Below, one piece after another: positions 20,591 through 31,400 of a stretch of 64,000 nucleotides of DNA (positions within the stretch are counted from its first letter, which is position 1; every line of letters begins with the position of its first letter). The stretch lies in assembly GCF_030272615.1 (NCBI RefSeq), contig NC_081409.1:654256468-654320467 (forward strand). The letters run 5' to 3'. The position numbers and the translations under genes are program-made. A model generated the notes under the pieces. It searched no databases, had not been told where the DNA came from, and saw nothing but the letters and a program-made list of their open reading frames with translations. Origin of the DNA: Cryptomeria japonica (lineage: Eukaryota; Streptophyta; Pinopsida; Cupressales; Cupressaceae).

Positions 20591-22139
20591 TAAATTATAT
20601 ATTTGGAAACTACACTCAGAGGGCTATCTTTTATATTACTGACTTTTTCCAAGATTCAATCTCTAAGTGTTTCAAAATTTAAGCTCAAATGAGACAAAAT
20701 CTGAAAATCAGGGAAAACACTTCCACTTTTTGGCCAAAAAGTGGACTCATCTTCTTGCACTGACCCTGTAGATCTACCTCATATCCCATCTCCATAACCC
20801 AAATAGTTCTAGGACTTACTCCTTCCATCCAAGTTTCATCTCTCTTAATAACAAAGCAGATTTCCTTGTCATATTTGTCAACTATGCTCTATGGTAGTCT
20901 CTCTCTTGCTCTCATCTTAGATTGAAATGTCTTGAAATAGTTTGTGGTGTTCTTAATACTATCAGTGCCCATACCAGTGAAAGCATCTTGTATTTGTTTT
21001 CCTGCCGGGATGTCATAACCAAAATCCTTGTGACCTATGTCGGGTATATCCTTGGTAAAGTACAACATTGGGCATACTAGAAGGTTTCCAAAATGGAAAG
21101 TACCTTTCTTGTCTCCCTTAATCTTCTTTAGGCTGTCAATTAATTCATCCTTAAGCCATTCACACTCATCAATCTTAGCATTATTGTTTACCATTTCATA
21201 TGCACTGTGAATACATAGGCTAGAAACAAAATTTAGTCTATTTGCATGAGTAGCTTTGTAACCTAGTACCATTCTCACATATCTTACATTGATATCCTTA
21301 GCATCATTCACTCTAAGTGACCTGTTATCAAATGTTTCTCTGGTTAAATCCATAACTCCTCTTTTAGGTATCTTCTTGGGTTTATTAGGCCTACTACCGA
21401 TTGAAGGTAAACCACTAACTGCCTTAATTACTTCCCTAGTTATCTTGCAAATCGACTCTAACCACATGAATTCTCCATGGACTCTACTCAATACAAGTCT
21501 GACAACTTCCTTAGGAAATTTGGGAATGTTTAGAATCTCTACAAAACCTAAATCTTGTACAATATTATGTTCAGGTTTGATTACTCCATTTTCATCAGAA
21601 ATGACCTCATTAAACATTTTCTTCAACTCCTCAGTCCCTAGGTTTTCTATGTTGCAATTTATGTAAATTCTAGGGTCTTCTGCAAATGCTACACCCTTTG
21701 GTATTTTCAAAAAAGCTCCTACAAAGTCATCTTGTTTCACAATCTCGGGGATTATCTTGAATACGGGTCTAGGGAATTTAACATTTTTCACAATGGTAGG
21801 GTTTGAAATAAACTCTGGAATAGAACATGAGGAAGCCATTTTAAAGATAATTACCTCTAAATCAAAATTATGAAATCTTGTAAATCACTTCATAGCTTCG
21901 CCTTACAATGCCTTGCTCAATTTTGCACTCTCTGATTGTTTGAATGCTCGGTGAGTTCGAAATGAGGGTTTCCTGGTTCTTTATAGCCAAAAAGGTTCTT
22001 TAAAACTGCTTTAAATGCTCGTCGATTAAGTGAAAACTGAAAACATCCACCAGTAAAGAAGAAATGTATCTTCTCACCACCAACCGAGGGTAGAATGTAT
22101 GATCTTCAACTTGCTGCAATACCCCCTAGGGATTATTCC

Positions 22140-23252
22140 TCAGTTAGATGAAGAATTTTCTGCCAGTGAAGGATTATTTTGTTCTACCGATGCAAAGATA
22201 GTTTCATCAGTTCTCTGATCACTTTTTTTAATCCATTGTTTTGAAAATTCTTTCTTTACTTCATCTACCTTTTCTTTGCCCTTCAAACTAGATCCTTTAT
22301 TGTTCGTCGGTGAATTATTGCTTCTACAAAATTTAGCAATATATCCAATCTTGTTACAAGCATAAAAAGTTACATTATTCCTTTGAATAGCCTTTCGATA
22401 TCCTTCACCGGTTTGTGATCTACATTGATTGGATAAATGCCCAAATCTTCCACAGACATAGCATTTCACATTCATTTTGCAATTTTCTGAATTATGACCA
22501 AATTTGTTGCATTTGGAACATTGACTGGTGGGTGAGTTTATATTCTGATTATTTCAAAATATACATTCATTTTCTCTATGACCATACTTTTTGCAATTGA
22601 AACATTTCCCATTAAATTTATAAGCATTAGGTTGTCTTACCGATTTGTTCTGATCTTGATTATTTGTAGTACTAGAACTTTCTCCATATTCAAATCCAAG
22701 TCCATTAGTATCTCCATTAGGTTTCTGCCTTTTAAGCATGTCATCAAGTTCTTCTAAACTTTTCTTGAATTTGTCTTTGTGTTTATTTGTAGTAGCCAAC
22801 TCATTTTCTAGAATTCCAACTTGTCTCACAAGCTCAGCTTTATCATGTTGCATATGAATCAGATCTATCTTAAGCATATCATTTTCATGACCAAGTCTCA
22901 GATTTTCATTTCCAGCATCATTATGTCTCCAAGTCAAGTCTTCTTCATTCTTCTTCCTATCTTCAATATCCTTACATAGCCTCATAGTCATATCTTGCAT
23001 TTCATTCTTCATATTACTGTTTTCTTGTCTTAACTTATTTGCAATGTCTCTAAGAGTCTCTTTTTCATCATCATCATTCTGCATCTTCTCATGAAGTTAT
23101 TTTATTTTATTTTGTGCTATAACAAAGTTCTCCTAAATTCCTTTAATGAATTCCTGTGCAATCCTCAGATCATATTCAAGTTTGATATTCTTCAATTTTT
23201 CTGCATCAAAATCTTCAAGATCTCCTTCCAACTATTTCCTTAAGTTCTCCAT
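22140..23252 (-). pseudogene. Element D ORF1: coiled-coil and multi-zinc-knuckle Gag-like
   Basis: The minus ATG at 23252 lies about 60 bp after the primer site. The frame is broken by TAG (about 23232), TAG and TAA before 23084, and a TGA near 22542, but is otherwise one frame. After a charged N-terminal region there is a coiled-coil block (EKETLRDIANKLRQENSNMK, with heptads through about 22740). A cluster of knuckles follows: CFNCKKYGHRENEC, CSKCNKFGHNSENC, CYVCGRFGHLSNQC and a degenerate FYACNKIGYIAKFC whose first Cys is Tyr. Knuckles imply RNA binding, as in copia Gags. The role in a virus-like particle is inferred. Confidence 0.82.
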
Positions 23253-23308
23253 CTGTACCGGTATTAGAATCTCCCTCAAGCTATTAGGATTTTGCAAATA
23301 GAGGGCCA

Positions 23309-23321
23309 GGCTCTGATACCA
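23309..23321 (-). other. Element D primer-binding site (initiator-Met tRNA type)
   Basis: The minus strand reads TGGTATCAGAGCC, the standard complement of the plant initiator tRNA-Met 3' end. It lies two bases inside the LTR end. Confidence 0.93.
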
Positions 23322-23323
23322 AT

Positions 23324-24154
23324 TGTTAGATTCAATGATAGTCCCAAAGACACTGAGAGGGGAGGGGGGTGAATAAGTGTCTGACCGGTTAGCAAGATAT
23401 TTAAACTTATTTAAAACTTTGCAACCCAAAACAATGTACCGGTAAATAAGAATTATTGCAATAAACAAAAATAATAGAGACAACATAGAAACACACCATA
23501 ACACAAGATATTTAATGAAGAAACTCGGTGTGGGAAAAACCTCGGTGGGATTTGTGACCCACATTATTTACTCACTAGCCAATGAATATATACTACTTAC
23601 AATAAGGGGCCTGCACATGTAGGGAGGCCAACAACCTAGAGCTTACTACTCAATAAAGAGTCACACTGACTACAAAATGGATTATCAAATCCAATACAAT
23701 GTACTGCTCAAAACAACATCTCTCATGCCAAGTTCAATACCGATTTAAGCTCAGTCAATAACCAAAACCTTCGCTGTCAACTATATCACCTTATACAATA
23801 GAATTTTCTCATCACTTATTATACCTCTCTCTCATATCATTCAAAATGACCTATAAGATCTCATACATATATGAGTCTTTTACAATATACCATGTTGGCT
23901 TTACAAAAGATAATTACATTTACAAAACAATTCATATAAGAAAAACTTTATCCCATATTGGTTGGAGTGCTGGTATGCTTTATTGCCGATGTAATTTGAA
24001 TGTTGGTGAAGTTCCTATCAGTGCCGGTGTCTGCTGGGAAGTTTGTGATGTTAGGCATGTAGAAACTAATCATCGGTGTCTTGCCAGTTGGTTGCTAGAT
24101 GGTTGTCATCAATGACAACATCAACTATTTTCATAAGAGTGTGGAATGCCAACA
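23324..24154 (-). repeat. Element D 5' LTR (831 bp)
   Basis: On the plus strand it starts TGTTAGATTCAATG and ends GGAATGCCAACA. The CTGAGAGGGGAGGGGGGTGAAT box next to the primer site is a signature I associate with copia LTRs of SIRE type. Homology to 16633-16994 covers its last 368 bp. Confidence 0.9.
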
Positions 24155-24330
24155 ATATTTTTACATTTATTTATAGAAAGTTCACTATATATATATATAT
24201 AATCAATTTCATATATATTTTACTTTCTGTATATATATATACTATATAGGTAAGTATATATACATGTATGTTTATATACATATATAGGTATATATATTTA
24301 CTTATATTGTATATATATACATTCTCTCCT
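24155..24330. repeat. TA-rich simple sequence
   Basis: Runs of TATATATA and imperfect TATATA/TATACATG dominate 24190-24320. It is low complexity, with no gene visible. Confidence 0.85.
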
Positions 24331-24334
24331 CATC

Positions 24335-25205
24335 TTCCTTTTTAGCTTACAGATGTATTTATCAGCTTTCTTTAGTAGGCTTCTCATGAGGAATTCTATA
24401 TCTATAAATATTAAGGCTGATGTTTTACTCCTTCTTAACAGCTCGCGGTTGATATTTTCTTTTATGAGCTAGTAAATTTTCTAGTCAAATGTTTATCCTT
24501 GTCTGTATTTTGAAGACTATAATTGGTCTGTGGTAGCATCTTTGCACATCTCGGCTTAGTGATTCTCCTTGTATATGTCTTTGCCTACATGGAGATAACT
24601 ATCTTTAGGTTTCTTGATATTTCTCTGCAGGAAAAGGGAGAGTATTGTTGGCTTCATATCTTTTATGGTTTGCAGGCTCCTATTGTTTTAAAGATCTTTA
24701 AGGGTGAATTTATCACATGGTTAGACTTTCTGCTAACCCCTTGTTGAGTACTTTCTGCAAGGTATTATGCAAGTTGAAGTTGGTTAGCCTGGCAGGGCCT
24801 ATTCTCAGGAGAACCAGGGTTTTATTTCTCTCTCAGAATTACTGCATCAGGCTTCCTAAGGTTAAGATCCAGGCTTTTATCAGCATAGAAGTTATCTTCT
24901 TGGCTCATATAGATCTCTAGGATTTAAAGTCAGTTCTTGGTCTTATTTCTCAGTTGGTGGTTCCAACTGGGAGCATTGTTTCTACTTCTCTTTTGCTTCT
25001 CTTTTGTTATGTCTTTCCTTCTCTTTGTATCATTAGAATTTGATCCCCTAAAGGATCTGAGCAAGACTGGAGGTTTTCTTCCTCCATTCTTTCCTATCGG
25101 TTCCCACATTGAATGGAGTTTGAATTAATTTTTAACAATTAATAAAAAAATTCAGGCCTTGGCCTTTTACCGATCCTAAAAAAAATAAAAAAATAAAAAA
25201 ATATA
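24335..25205 (+). mobile_element. Probable 5'-truncated LINE 3' end
   Basis: The segment ends TTTTACCGATCC followed by A-rich (AAAAAAATAAAAAAATAAAAAAA) sequence to about 25205, after a T/C-rich, stop-laden 3' region. A poly(A)-like tail with no LTR is what a retroposed non-LTR element or a processed transcript leaves. I see no RT or endonuclease motif. The left edge is uncertain. Confidence 0.4.
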
Positions 25206-25224
25206 TAAGTAAAAAACTATTTTC

Positions 25225-26420
25225 AGATTAATCCAAATTTCAAATCAACAAAGACCCCTTTAATAAATAGATCACATTGACAAGCTAAATCTAACAAATA
25301 TACTAAACAAAACAAATTAGATAAAATTGTTCTTTGAGAGGTAGGGTGTCTATCCTCATATTCTTATTAGATCATGCATTTGATACTCATTTTTCTCTTC
25401 TATTTTGACATTAAAATTAATGGCCTGGTTGCAAAACCTCATGCTAAGTCTCTTTTGTCTTTGGACTAATGTTTCTCTTGTTATTGACAGACTTATACTT
25501 TTGTTCTTCATGTAAAAATTGGATTTTAAGGAATGCTGACTAGATGTGCTAAGGTCAAAGATTAAGTAGCCAATAATAAAGTGTTGTAGATTTATCTAGA
25601 GGCGAGACCTTAGATAAACAAAACACATTAATTACAATATGTCAAAAAAAATTGATAAATAAATATAATACTCTTATTTAAAATTACTTAAATTCTAAAT
25701 TAAAAAAACTTTAATTTAAGTAAGATTAATTTTTTAAATAAATAATTTTGAAAATAAAATTTGATTAAAAATAAGATAATTTTTTGTATACATGTAGTTT
25801 GATTTGTCGTCATAACTTAGAAAAACTAACAATAAAATCCTATTCAAAACATGGTTGTTTAAGCATTTTAATCCCAAATAAAAACAATTATGCTGAGGAG
25901 AATAAGATTATGACATGAAGCAAGAAGATTATAACGTGCAAGAAGATTGCAATGGTAACATGAGTTTTGGGGATGAATTTAACTATCGTATGATCATCAA
26001 AATGGTAAGCATCATGTAGTAGACAGGCATATTTGTTAAACAAACTGATGAAAAAAATGGTGTCACTTGAACAGTTTAGAGTTTACTGTGTCCCCCGTGT
26101 AAAAAAACTTTGTAACTCTTCTAGTTCAATTTTCTTTCATAATTTCAATGTTCCTACCAGTTAAATTGTTCCCAGAGAGGCAACCTATATCTGATTAAAA
26201 CCCGATTCTAACTGAACTCAATTCTTTATGAGTTGCTCAACTCAATTCATATCTCCAAATGCCTACAAATTAATATGGTATATAACTTTATTTATGGTTT
26301 TTACTTGCATTAGGCTTAGGCAGGGGTCTATGGGAAGGCTTGGACTCTATTTTTATGGAAGAGGAGTCTCAGAGAGATTTTTTTTTGGGTTACAAGATTA
26401 TTTAGAATCTATTTCTAAAA
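25225..26420. repeat. Duplicated upstream-type segment, copy 1
   Basis: Diverged copy of 33813-34960. Shared markers in order: AAATCAACAAAGACCCCTT, GGTTGCAAA(A/T)CCTCAT..., TAAAGATTAAGTAGC(C/A)AATA, AATA(T/C)GTCAAAAAA(A)TT and the ACTTTGTAACTCTTC / ACTCTGTAACCCTTC match. In the second copy this block precedes the acidic gene. Here no such gene follows. Confidence 0.75.
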
Positions 26421-26942
26421 AATAGAAGCTCCTATTTTTTAAGCTTCCATTTTTTGAATAGGTGAAAATTGGGTGGGGCTAGAAATTTCCCCACCAACTT
26501 AGGAATTTTATTTGCCACTTAGCAATCAGAAAAGAGTTGAGATGAATCTCACCAGAAATTTTAGAAGGAAAATATAAATGAAAATTTATTTTATTTTTAA
26601 TTGATCCTCATGGATCACAAACTTCCTTCAATTTAGGAGCTTAAAGTTTTAAGCAAAACTGTAAAAAATTCTTAAAAAATCTTTGCAAGACCCGCTCTAT
26701 TTTTTAAGAAGCCCCCCTTCATGGGACCCTAACCTTAACCAGCACACTCGAAATGTTGACCATTTAGAGTGGCTGGTGTGGGGCCCTTGTAATCCATTCT
26801 GTTGACAATTCTTGTTTCCGTTCTGGTAAGCCAACCATTACTCACCACAGTCAACAGCTAGCAGTAGTTAGCTTCCCAATTTATAACCCAATCCGAGTTC
26901 AAATTCACTATTCTCACACTGTGAAAGATGGGACGTGATTAG
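26421..26942. other. Spacer without recognisable gene
   Basis: AT-rich sequence with an AAAAAATAGAAGCTCC/GAAGCTTCC-like inverted pair (26415-26455). No ORF with family similarity is seen. The AGAGTGGCTGGTGTGGGGCCC block near 26770 is isolated. Confidence 0.6.
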
Positions 26943-28414
26943 TGTATGCAGGACTTGTGGTGATCAAATTACTTACATTGAGATCAAAAGGACCAACATA
27001 CCAATGAAACTTTTGAGTACAAAGATTAACCAACTTAAACTAGTTTAAACAAGTTAACTTCTCAAGATCTATCTCATTGTTCTCTATCTCATAAGATCCC
27101 TAAAGCCAATGTTTTTCTCACCGATCATTGACCAAATGACTTTAGGAATGACAACTCCACGAATGAGTGATATTGTGATCTATATGCATGAATGCAATCT
27201 AAGATCTATATGATATGTTCAAGCTATGATACTAAGCTAAGATGAAGATAATGATATGATAAAGATATTAACAGATTATACTAACATGGATATACTATGA
27301 TATGAAATGCTTCTAAATGCTAAAATGTCATTCAAACAAAGAGAGGCTAAATGTTTGATATAATTAGACCATAATGCAAATGCATAAAACTTGGATGTGG
27401 AGATTGAAGAAAGTGAGCCTTATTTATAGAGAAAATAGGGGAATAGATGGTTAAGATTCAATAATCTTAACAACGGCTAGGATTGAAAGTTACTCAATCC
27501 ATGTTCACAACTTTCACCAATGAAATGGTGACAATTGTCAACAAGAGGTAGCTTGAGAGGAGATGCAAGAGGCATTAAATGCCTAAGAAGACATGAAGGT
27601 CACCTTAGGAGGTTCAGTTAGGGTTAGGTTAGGGTCATCCATTGGATAAAGATTTTACCCAAGAGGTAAACTCTTGTGCAACAGTTAAATGGAATAACTA
27701 GGGTCAAATCTATTAATGCTTAATGAGACTCCTGAGTTGGAAAAGGGTGAAGTTAGAGATACATTCTCTAACCATAAGTGAAGATTGGATTAACCATTAA
27801 TGGTTAGGAAGACTTTGGGGAGAAATTTGTAAGAGCCTTACAAATTTGGGAAACTCAACTTGAGTTAACTTGTTGAAGAAATAAAGTCTTTAATGCATTT
27901 AGAAGACTTTCTTCCAAATTTGAGAAGTGACTTCCCCAAATTTGGGAATGTGATATGATTGGAAGAATTAAGGCTAGTTAAGTGGGATGAGAGAGGTTCT
28001 AGAAGAATGTTACATGGCAAGTGGGAAATGTTAGGATTTTATTTTAAAATAAAATTTTAATTTCAACTAAAAATGGATGCAACTTGCATTTGTAGGAAAG
28101 TGCAAGTGGGGGTGCGAGGGAGGGGGGGAGGGGGTATATAAATAAATTTGATTTATTTATATGCAAGTATGCTTTTAATTAAATATAAATATAATTAAAA
28201 TTATGAAAGGGGATTTAATTAAATAATATTGATTTATTTAATTTAAAGGTTAGAAAGTGGTTAGATGAATTTAATTAAATAAATTAAATAATTTATTTAA
28301 TCAAATAGATAAAAATGGAGAAATTAATTAAATAGAATTTAATTAATAGGAAGATATGGTTTAAATAAATATTAAATATTTATTTAACTAGATGGTCAGA
28401 TTTATATGTCTACA
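26943..28414 (-). mobile_element. Solo LTR S (1472 bp), Tat-like LTR family
   Basis: The plus strand begins TGTATGCAGG and ends GTCTACA. The minus strand begins TGTAGACATATAAATC, like the LTRs at 15516 and 59765 (TGTAGACAC...). A minus-strand TATA-like CTATAAATA lies at 27421-27429. The flanks are ATTAG (26938-26942) and CTTAG (28415-28419), a 4/5 match to a target duplication. No internal region is attached, so LTR-LTR recombination is inferred. The left end is chosen from TG plus the flank match. Confidence 0.65.
28107..28134 (+). other. G-quadruplex-type G run in LTR S
   Basis: Four G tracts of 5, 3, 7 and 5 bases are separated by loops of 5, 1 and 1 bases. This meets the usual G3+ N1-7 rule. 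It lies on the strand opposite to LTR transcription. Confidence 0.75.
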
Positions 28415-31400
28415 CTTAGTAAATAAAACTGCATCTTTTCGTTTGAATTGAAATTTGAATCTCGAATATCCCACCCCATTGAAAGGAGTAAGAAATAAGA
28501 ATAGGATTCCTTCAATTGGATCAAACATCACAACCATAAGAGTTGCAAGAGTAAATGGGCCATCCTGAGATTTCTGTTGTGTTTAGGAAATAGAGATTTA
28601 CTCAAAGCGCACTTCAATTCCAAGGAGTGAGTCCTTTTCTAAATAATCAAACGTAGTTGTATATGGTTGCAGGATGTGGATGGATGAAGCATTAATTTAT
28701 AATGATCCCATACAGGTTTGAAAAATATTCTTTGTTGTGGAGGATTTCTGAACATGACCCATCGTGGATTTGTTGTGGAGGATTTCTGAACATGACCCAT
28801 GTGTCTTAGTTTAATTGTATATGTTTATTGTTCATTTTCTGACCAGTATTTTATTAAGATTAATTTGTTTGATTTATATTGTAAGTGATATTATCTATTA
28901 TTATTATTTTTTGTATTTTTATTTTAATTTGTTATTTTGAAGTTATATTTGAAATGTTTTGTAGGAATAAATTAAAAATGTTTATTTACAAGTTCATTAC
29001 ATCTACATATTTTCGTGTGACAAAAAATCTATAATTTTTAATTATTATATATATTTAAGTATTTGTTTATCTTCAAATGAAAGTGCAAATTATTTTATAA
29101 TATTTTTTTAATTTTATTATCAATAAAAATCTTGTAAATTTAAAATATTTGTTTGAGTCATCAACCATATATAAGACTTGCTCTAATATTAAAATTGACA
29201 TTGTACTACTTGTAAGATGTATAAGACACATTTTTTCTTCTTATTTTGTATTTCTTTGTGTTCTCATTAACACATGTAATTTTTAGTTTTTTTTTTAAAT
29301 ATTTGAAAGTGTAAGAAAATGATTTGATATAGCTAAAAATATTTCTCTTGTTCACTCTAATCATGTCACACTCTTTTAAAGATAAAATCATATGCTATTG
29401 TATTTTGAATTCAAGTTTTTTTCTTTCTTCACAAGCATGCATTTTTTCCCATACTTCAAGTTAATCCTTTTTTGATTAAACAATACAATTCTTATAAATG
29501 AAGATTTAATGGAAAATTAGAGAACAAGTAACAAATATAAAAAAGAAAAAATTTAGATTTAATATATGTGATATTAGGGTTAAAGAGAACACTTATGTCT
29601 AGAAAGTAAACCTTTGTTATTATAGATCTTGATAGCTGCAAAACATATCCATCATCATAGTCCTTAGGATTTTCTACATCTTATGTTTGTCTAGTACTAT
29701 TGTTAAATCGAGTTAAAGATTTGAGTGAGCTATATCATTTAGCATGACACAAGTATCTGTCTTTATTTACATTGTAGATTACATATTCTTGTTGATAGTT
29801 ACAAATGTTATTGTGCCTAGAATAGGACAACACTGTATGAACTTGATAGGATCATGACTTTGTTATACACTTACGAAGCTATTAGATAGATATGTATGAC
29901 CACTTAGAGAAGACAACACCATATGACATAATCATGCATTCTACCATCTCTAACAATATTGCACCAAAATGCATAATGTTTGAAAAATATGCACAATCTT
30001 TCTTACCTCATTTAAATACTTTAACATTTTACTTAATATAAATAATTTTAATATTAAAGATCTTATTTATTAGTCTACAAAGAAAAACTTGAACTACATC
30101 TACACATCAATTTTATTTACTCTATTATAACATCCATAAAGAAATTGGGATTCAAGAAAATAGCCTGTAATTAAGTTAACTTAGGCTAAGTAAATAAATA
30201 CATATGATTAAAAATGATAAAAATGTATTAAACAATTAATGTTTTAAAAAATAATAATAATAAATGAAGGGATTATAAATTATTTATTTTAAGGTACAAT
30301 AATAAAGAATTATTTTAATGTAATAAATTTTAATATTGTCATGTGTAAATCTATTCAAGATTATAACATGAAAATTAATTAATACTTTGTACGAATTCAT
30401 AATTCTTTGTAGGTCAATTTTTGTGCCTTTAGATCAATTTTGTATGTCATGGATCTAATTTATAATTGGTAAATTTGAACAAGTTAGGTGTGTTCATTGG
30501 ATAACTAATTCACCTTGAATTTTATTTTTGTTTAAAATTAGGACTTACAATTTTAAAAATGAATTGGGAGAATTGTTGGGTCATAGTGGCTAAGTTCTCC
30601 TATGTTGACCACCTTTATTATGTTGGATCTCAAAATTTTATACCTTGCAACTCTAAATAATGCACAAAAGACCTAGACCTAGGGATATGTGTTCAAATAG
30701 AATATAGGGGTGAGGATCATCATTAGACTATAAAGAGTTAGAGATCAACAAACTATAGGAGTGGGTTTCTTATTTACACTTTTGGCTTTATACTTGACCA
30801 AAAGGGTGACCTTAGAAGTCAAAAAAGATGAGCAATCAAAATAATATGCCTTCGAAAAAACCATAAGTTAAACCCAAATATTTATTTAACTATGCTCACA
30901 TTATACAACACAACATACAAGGAAGCAATACAACTTAGAGGTACATATTTTTCCATTAAGAAAATTTTGTCTAAATTAGATGGATTCTAAATAAAAACAA
31001 GGGTTTGTGGGCCTTTTGGATATAATGACATAGTTCATTTTCCCTCAAAATATTCTAGAAATGAATATATGTTGAAAAAAAATTAAAAAAAACTAATCTT
31101 CAAACACTTACAAATTTTCTCTTTAATTATAAGACAAAGTAAAAATAAAGTTTATCTTTTCCCAATCACTCTAAACTCAAAAGTAAAATTATATTGTCTC
31201 TAAGAAACTCCTATAATATACTTATAATCGACATGTTTCAAAATGAACCCACCCAAAATCTAGTATTTCTTTCACACAAATTTAATTCTCCAGATCATTT
31301 AAGAATGTAAGAGAATAGAATACTCATGTACTTTGAAAAATAATTGATCTACACTCCCATTTAAAAAAAAAAAATAACCTAAAACTCACAAATATCTTTT

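Larger units (their letters stand above)
19524..20770. mobile_element. Transposon T: 1.24-kb TIR element in D ORF2
   Basis: The left end GGGCAAGTGCAAGGTAATGAG (19527 on) and the reverse complement of the right end, GGGTCAGTGCAAGAAGATGAG (20766 back), form imperfect terminal inverted repeats of about 25 bp. They are flanked by TGTA on both sides (19523-19526 and 20767-20770). Deleting T plus one TGTA restores an open ORF2 frame (...EVDL / HALETY...), which fixes both boundaries. No transposase is visible, so it is non-autonomous. The superfamily is unclear: GGG termini and a 3- or 4-bp duplication do not match Stowaway, CACTA, hAT or Mutator rules I know. It carries the palindrome array below and an AT-rich right half. 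Confidence 0.75.
17185..21839 (-). pseudogene. Element D ORF2: unrecognised long protein, split by transposon T
   Basis: The minus frame starts MASSCSIPEFISN at 21839 and stays open for 316 codons. After a TAG (20889) it continues to ...MGYEVDL, where transposon T (19527-20766) interrupts. The frame resumes with HALETYAKALLDSPREP and runs, with scattered stops, to a TAG at 17185. The N-terminal 300 residues contain VHGEFMWLESICKITREVIKAVSGLP, a pattern reminding me of plant-transposon-associated domains such as Pfam PF20167 ('putative plant transposon protein'); this is a weak, unverified resemblance. The middle is Lys/Glu-rich (KDKDKGKGKVGG) and Asp/Thr-rich. The C-terminal 250 residues look coiled-coil. 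I see no nuclease, RT or membrane segment. Its function is unknown. Confidence 0.6.
16633..24154 (-). mobile_element. Element D: copia-like non-autonomous LTR retrotransposon
   Basis: This 7.5-kb element is on the minus strand, with its 5' LTR on the right (23324-24154) and a truncated 3' LTR on the left (16633-16994). The iMet-type primer site adjoins the right LTR. A CCAAAGGGGAAGA purine tract (minus strand) adjoins the left one. The sequence ATCAATGCCAAAGGGG next to the LTR and a CTCAGGGGGAGC box nearby (17070-17090) recall copia elements of the SIRE/Maximus type; that assignment is from memory. Two ORF remnants are present and no pol domains. A DNA transposon (T) sits in ORF2. Confidence 0.8.

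Noticed and set aside
24180-24320. TATATA microsatellite as a promoter or replication origin
   Set aside because: Low-complexity sequence without motif support.
27612-27636. Telomere-like GTTAGGGTTAGGTTAGGG
   Set aside because: Only three short units inside a solo LTR. Too short and imperfect for an interstitial telomere, and plant telomeres are TTTAGGG.
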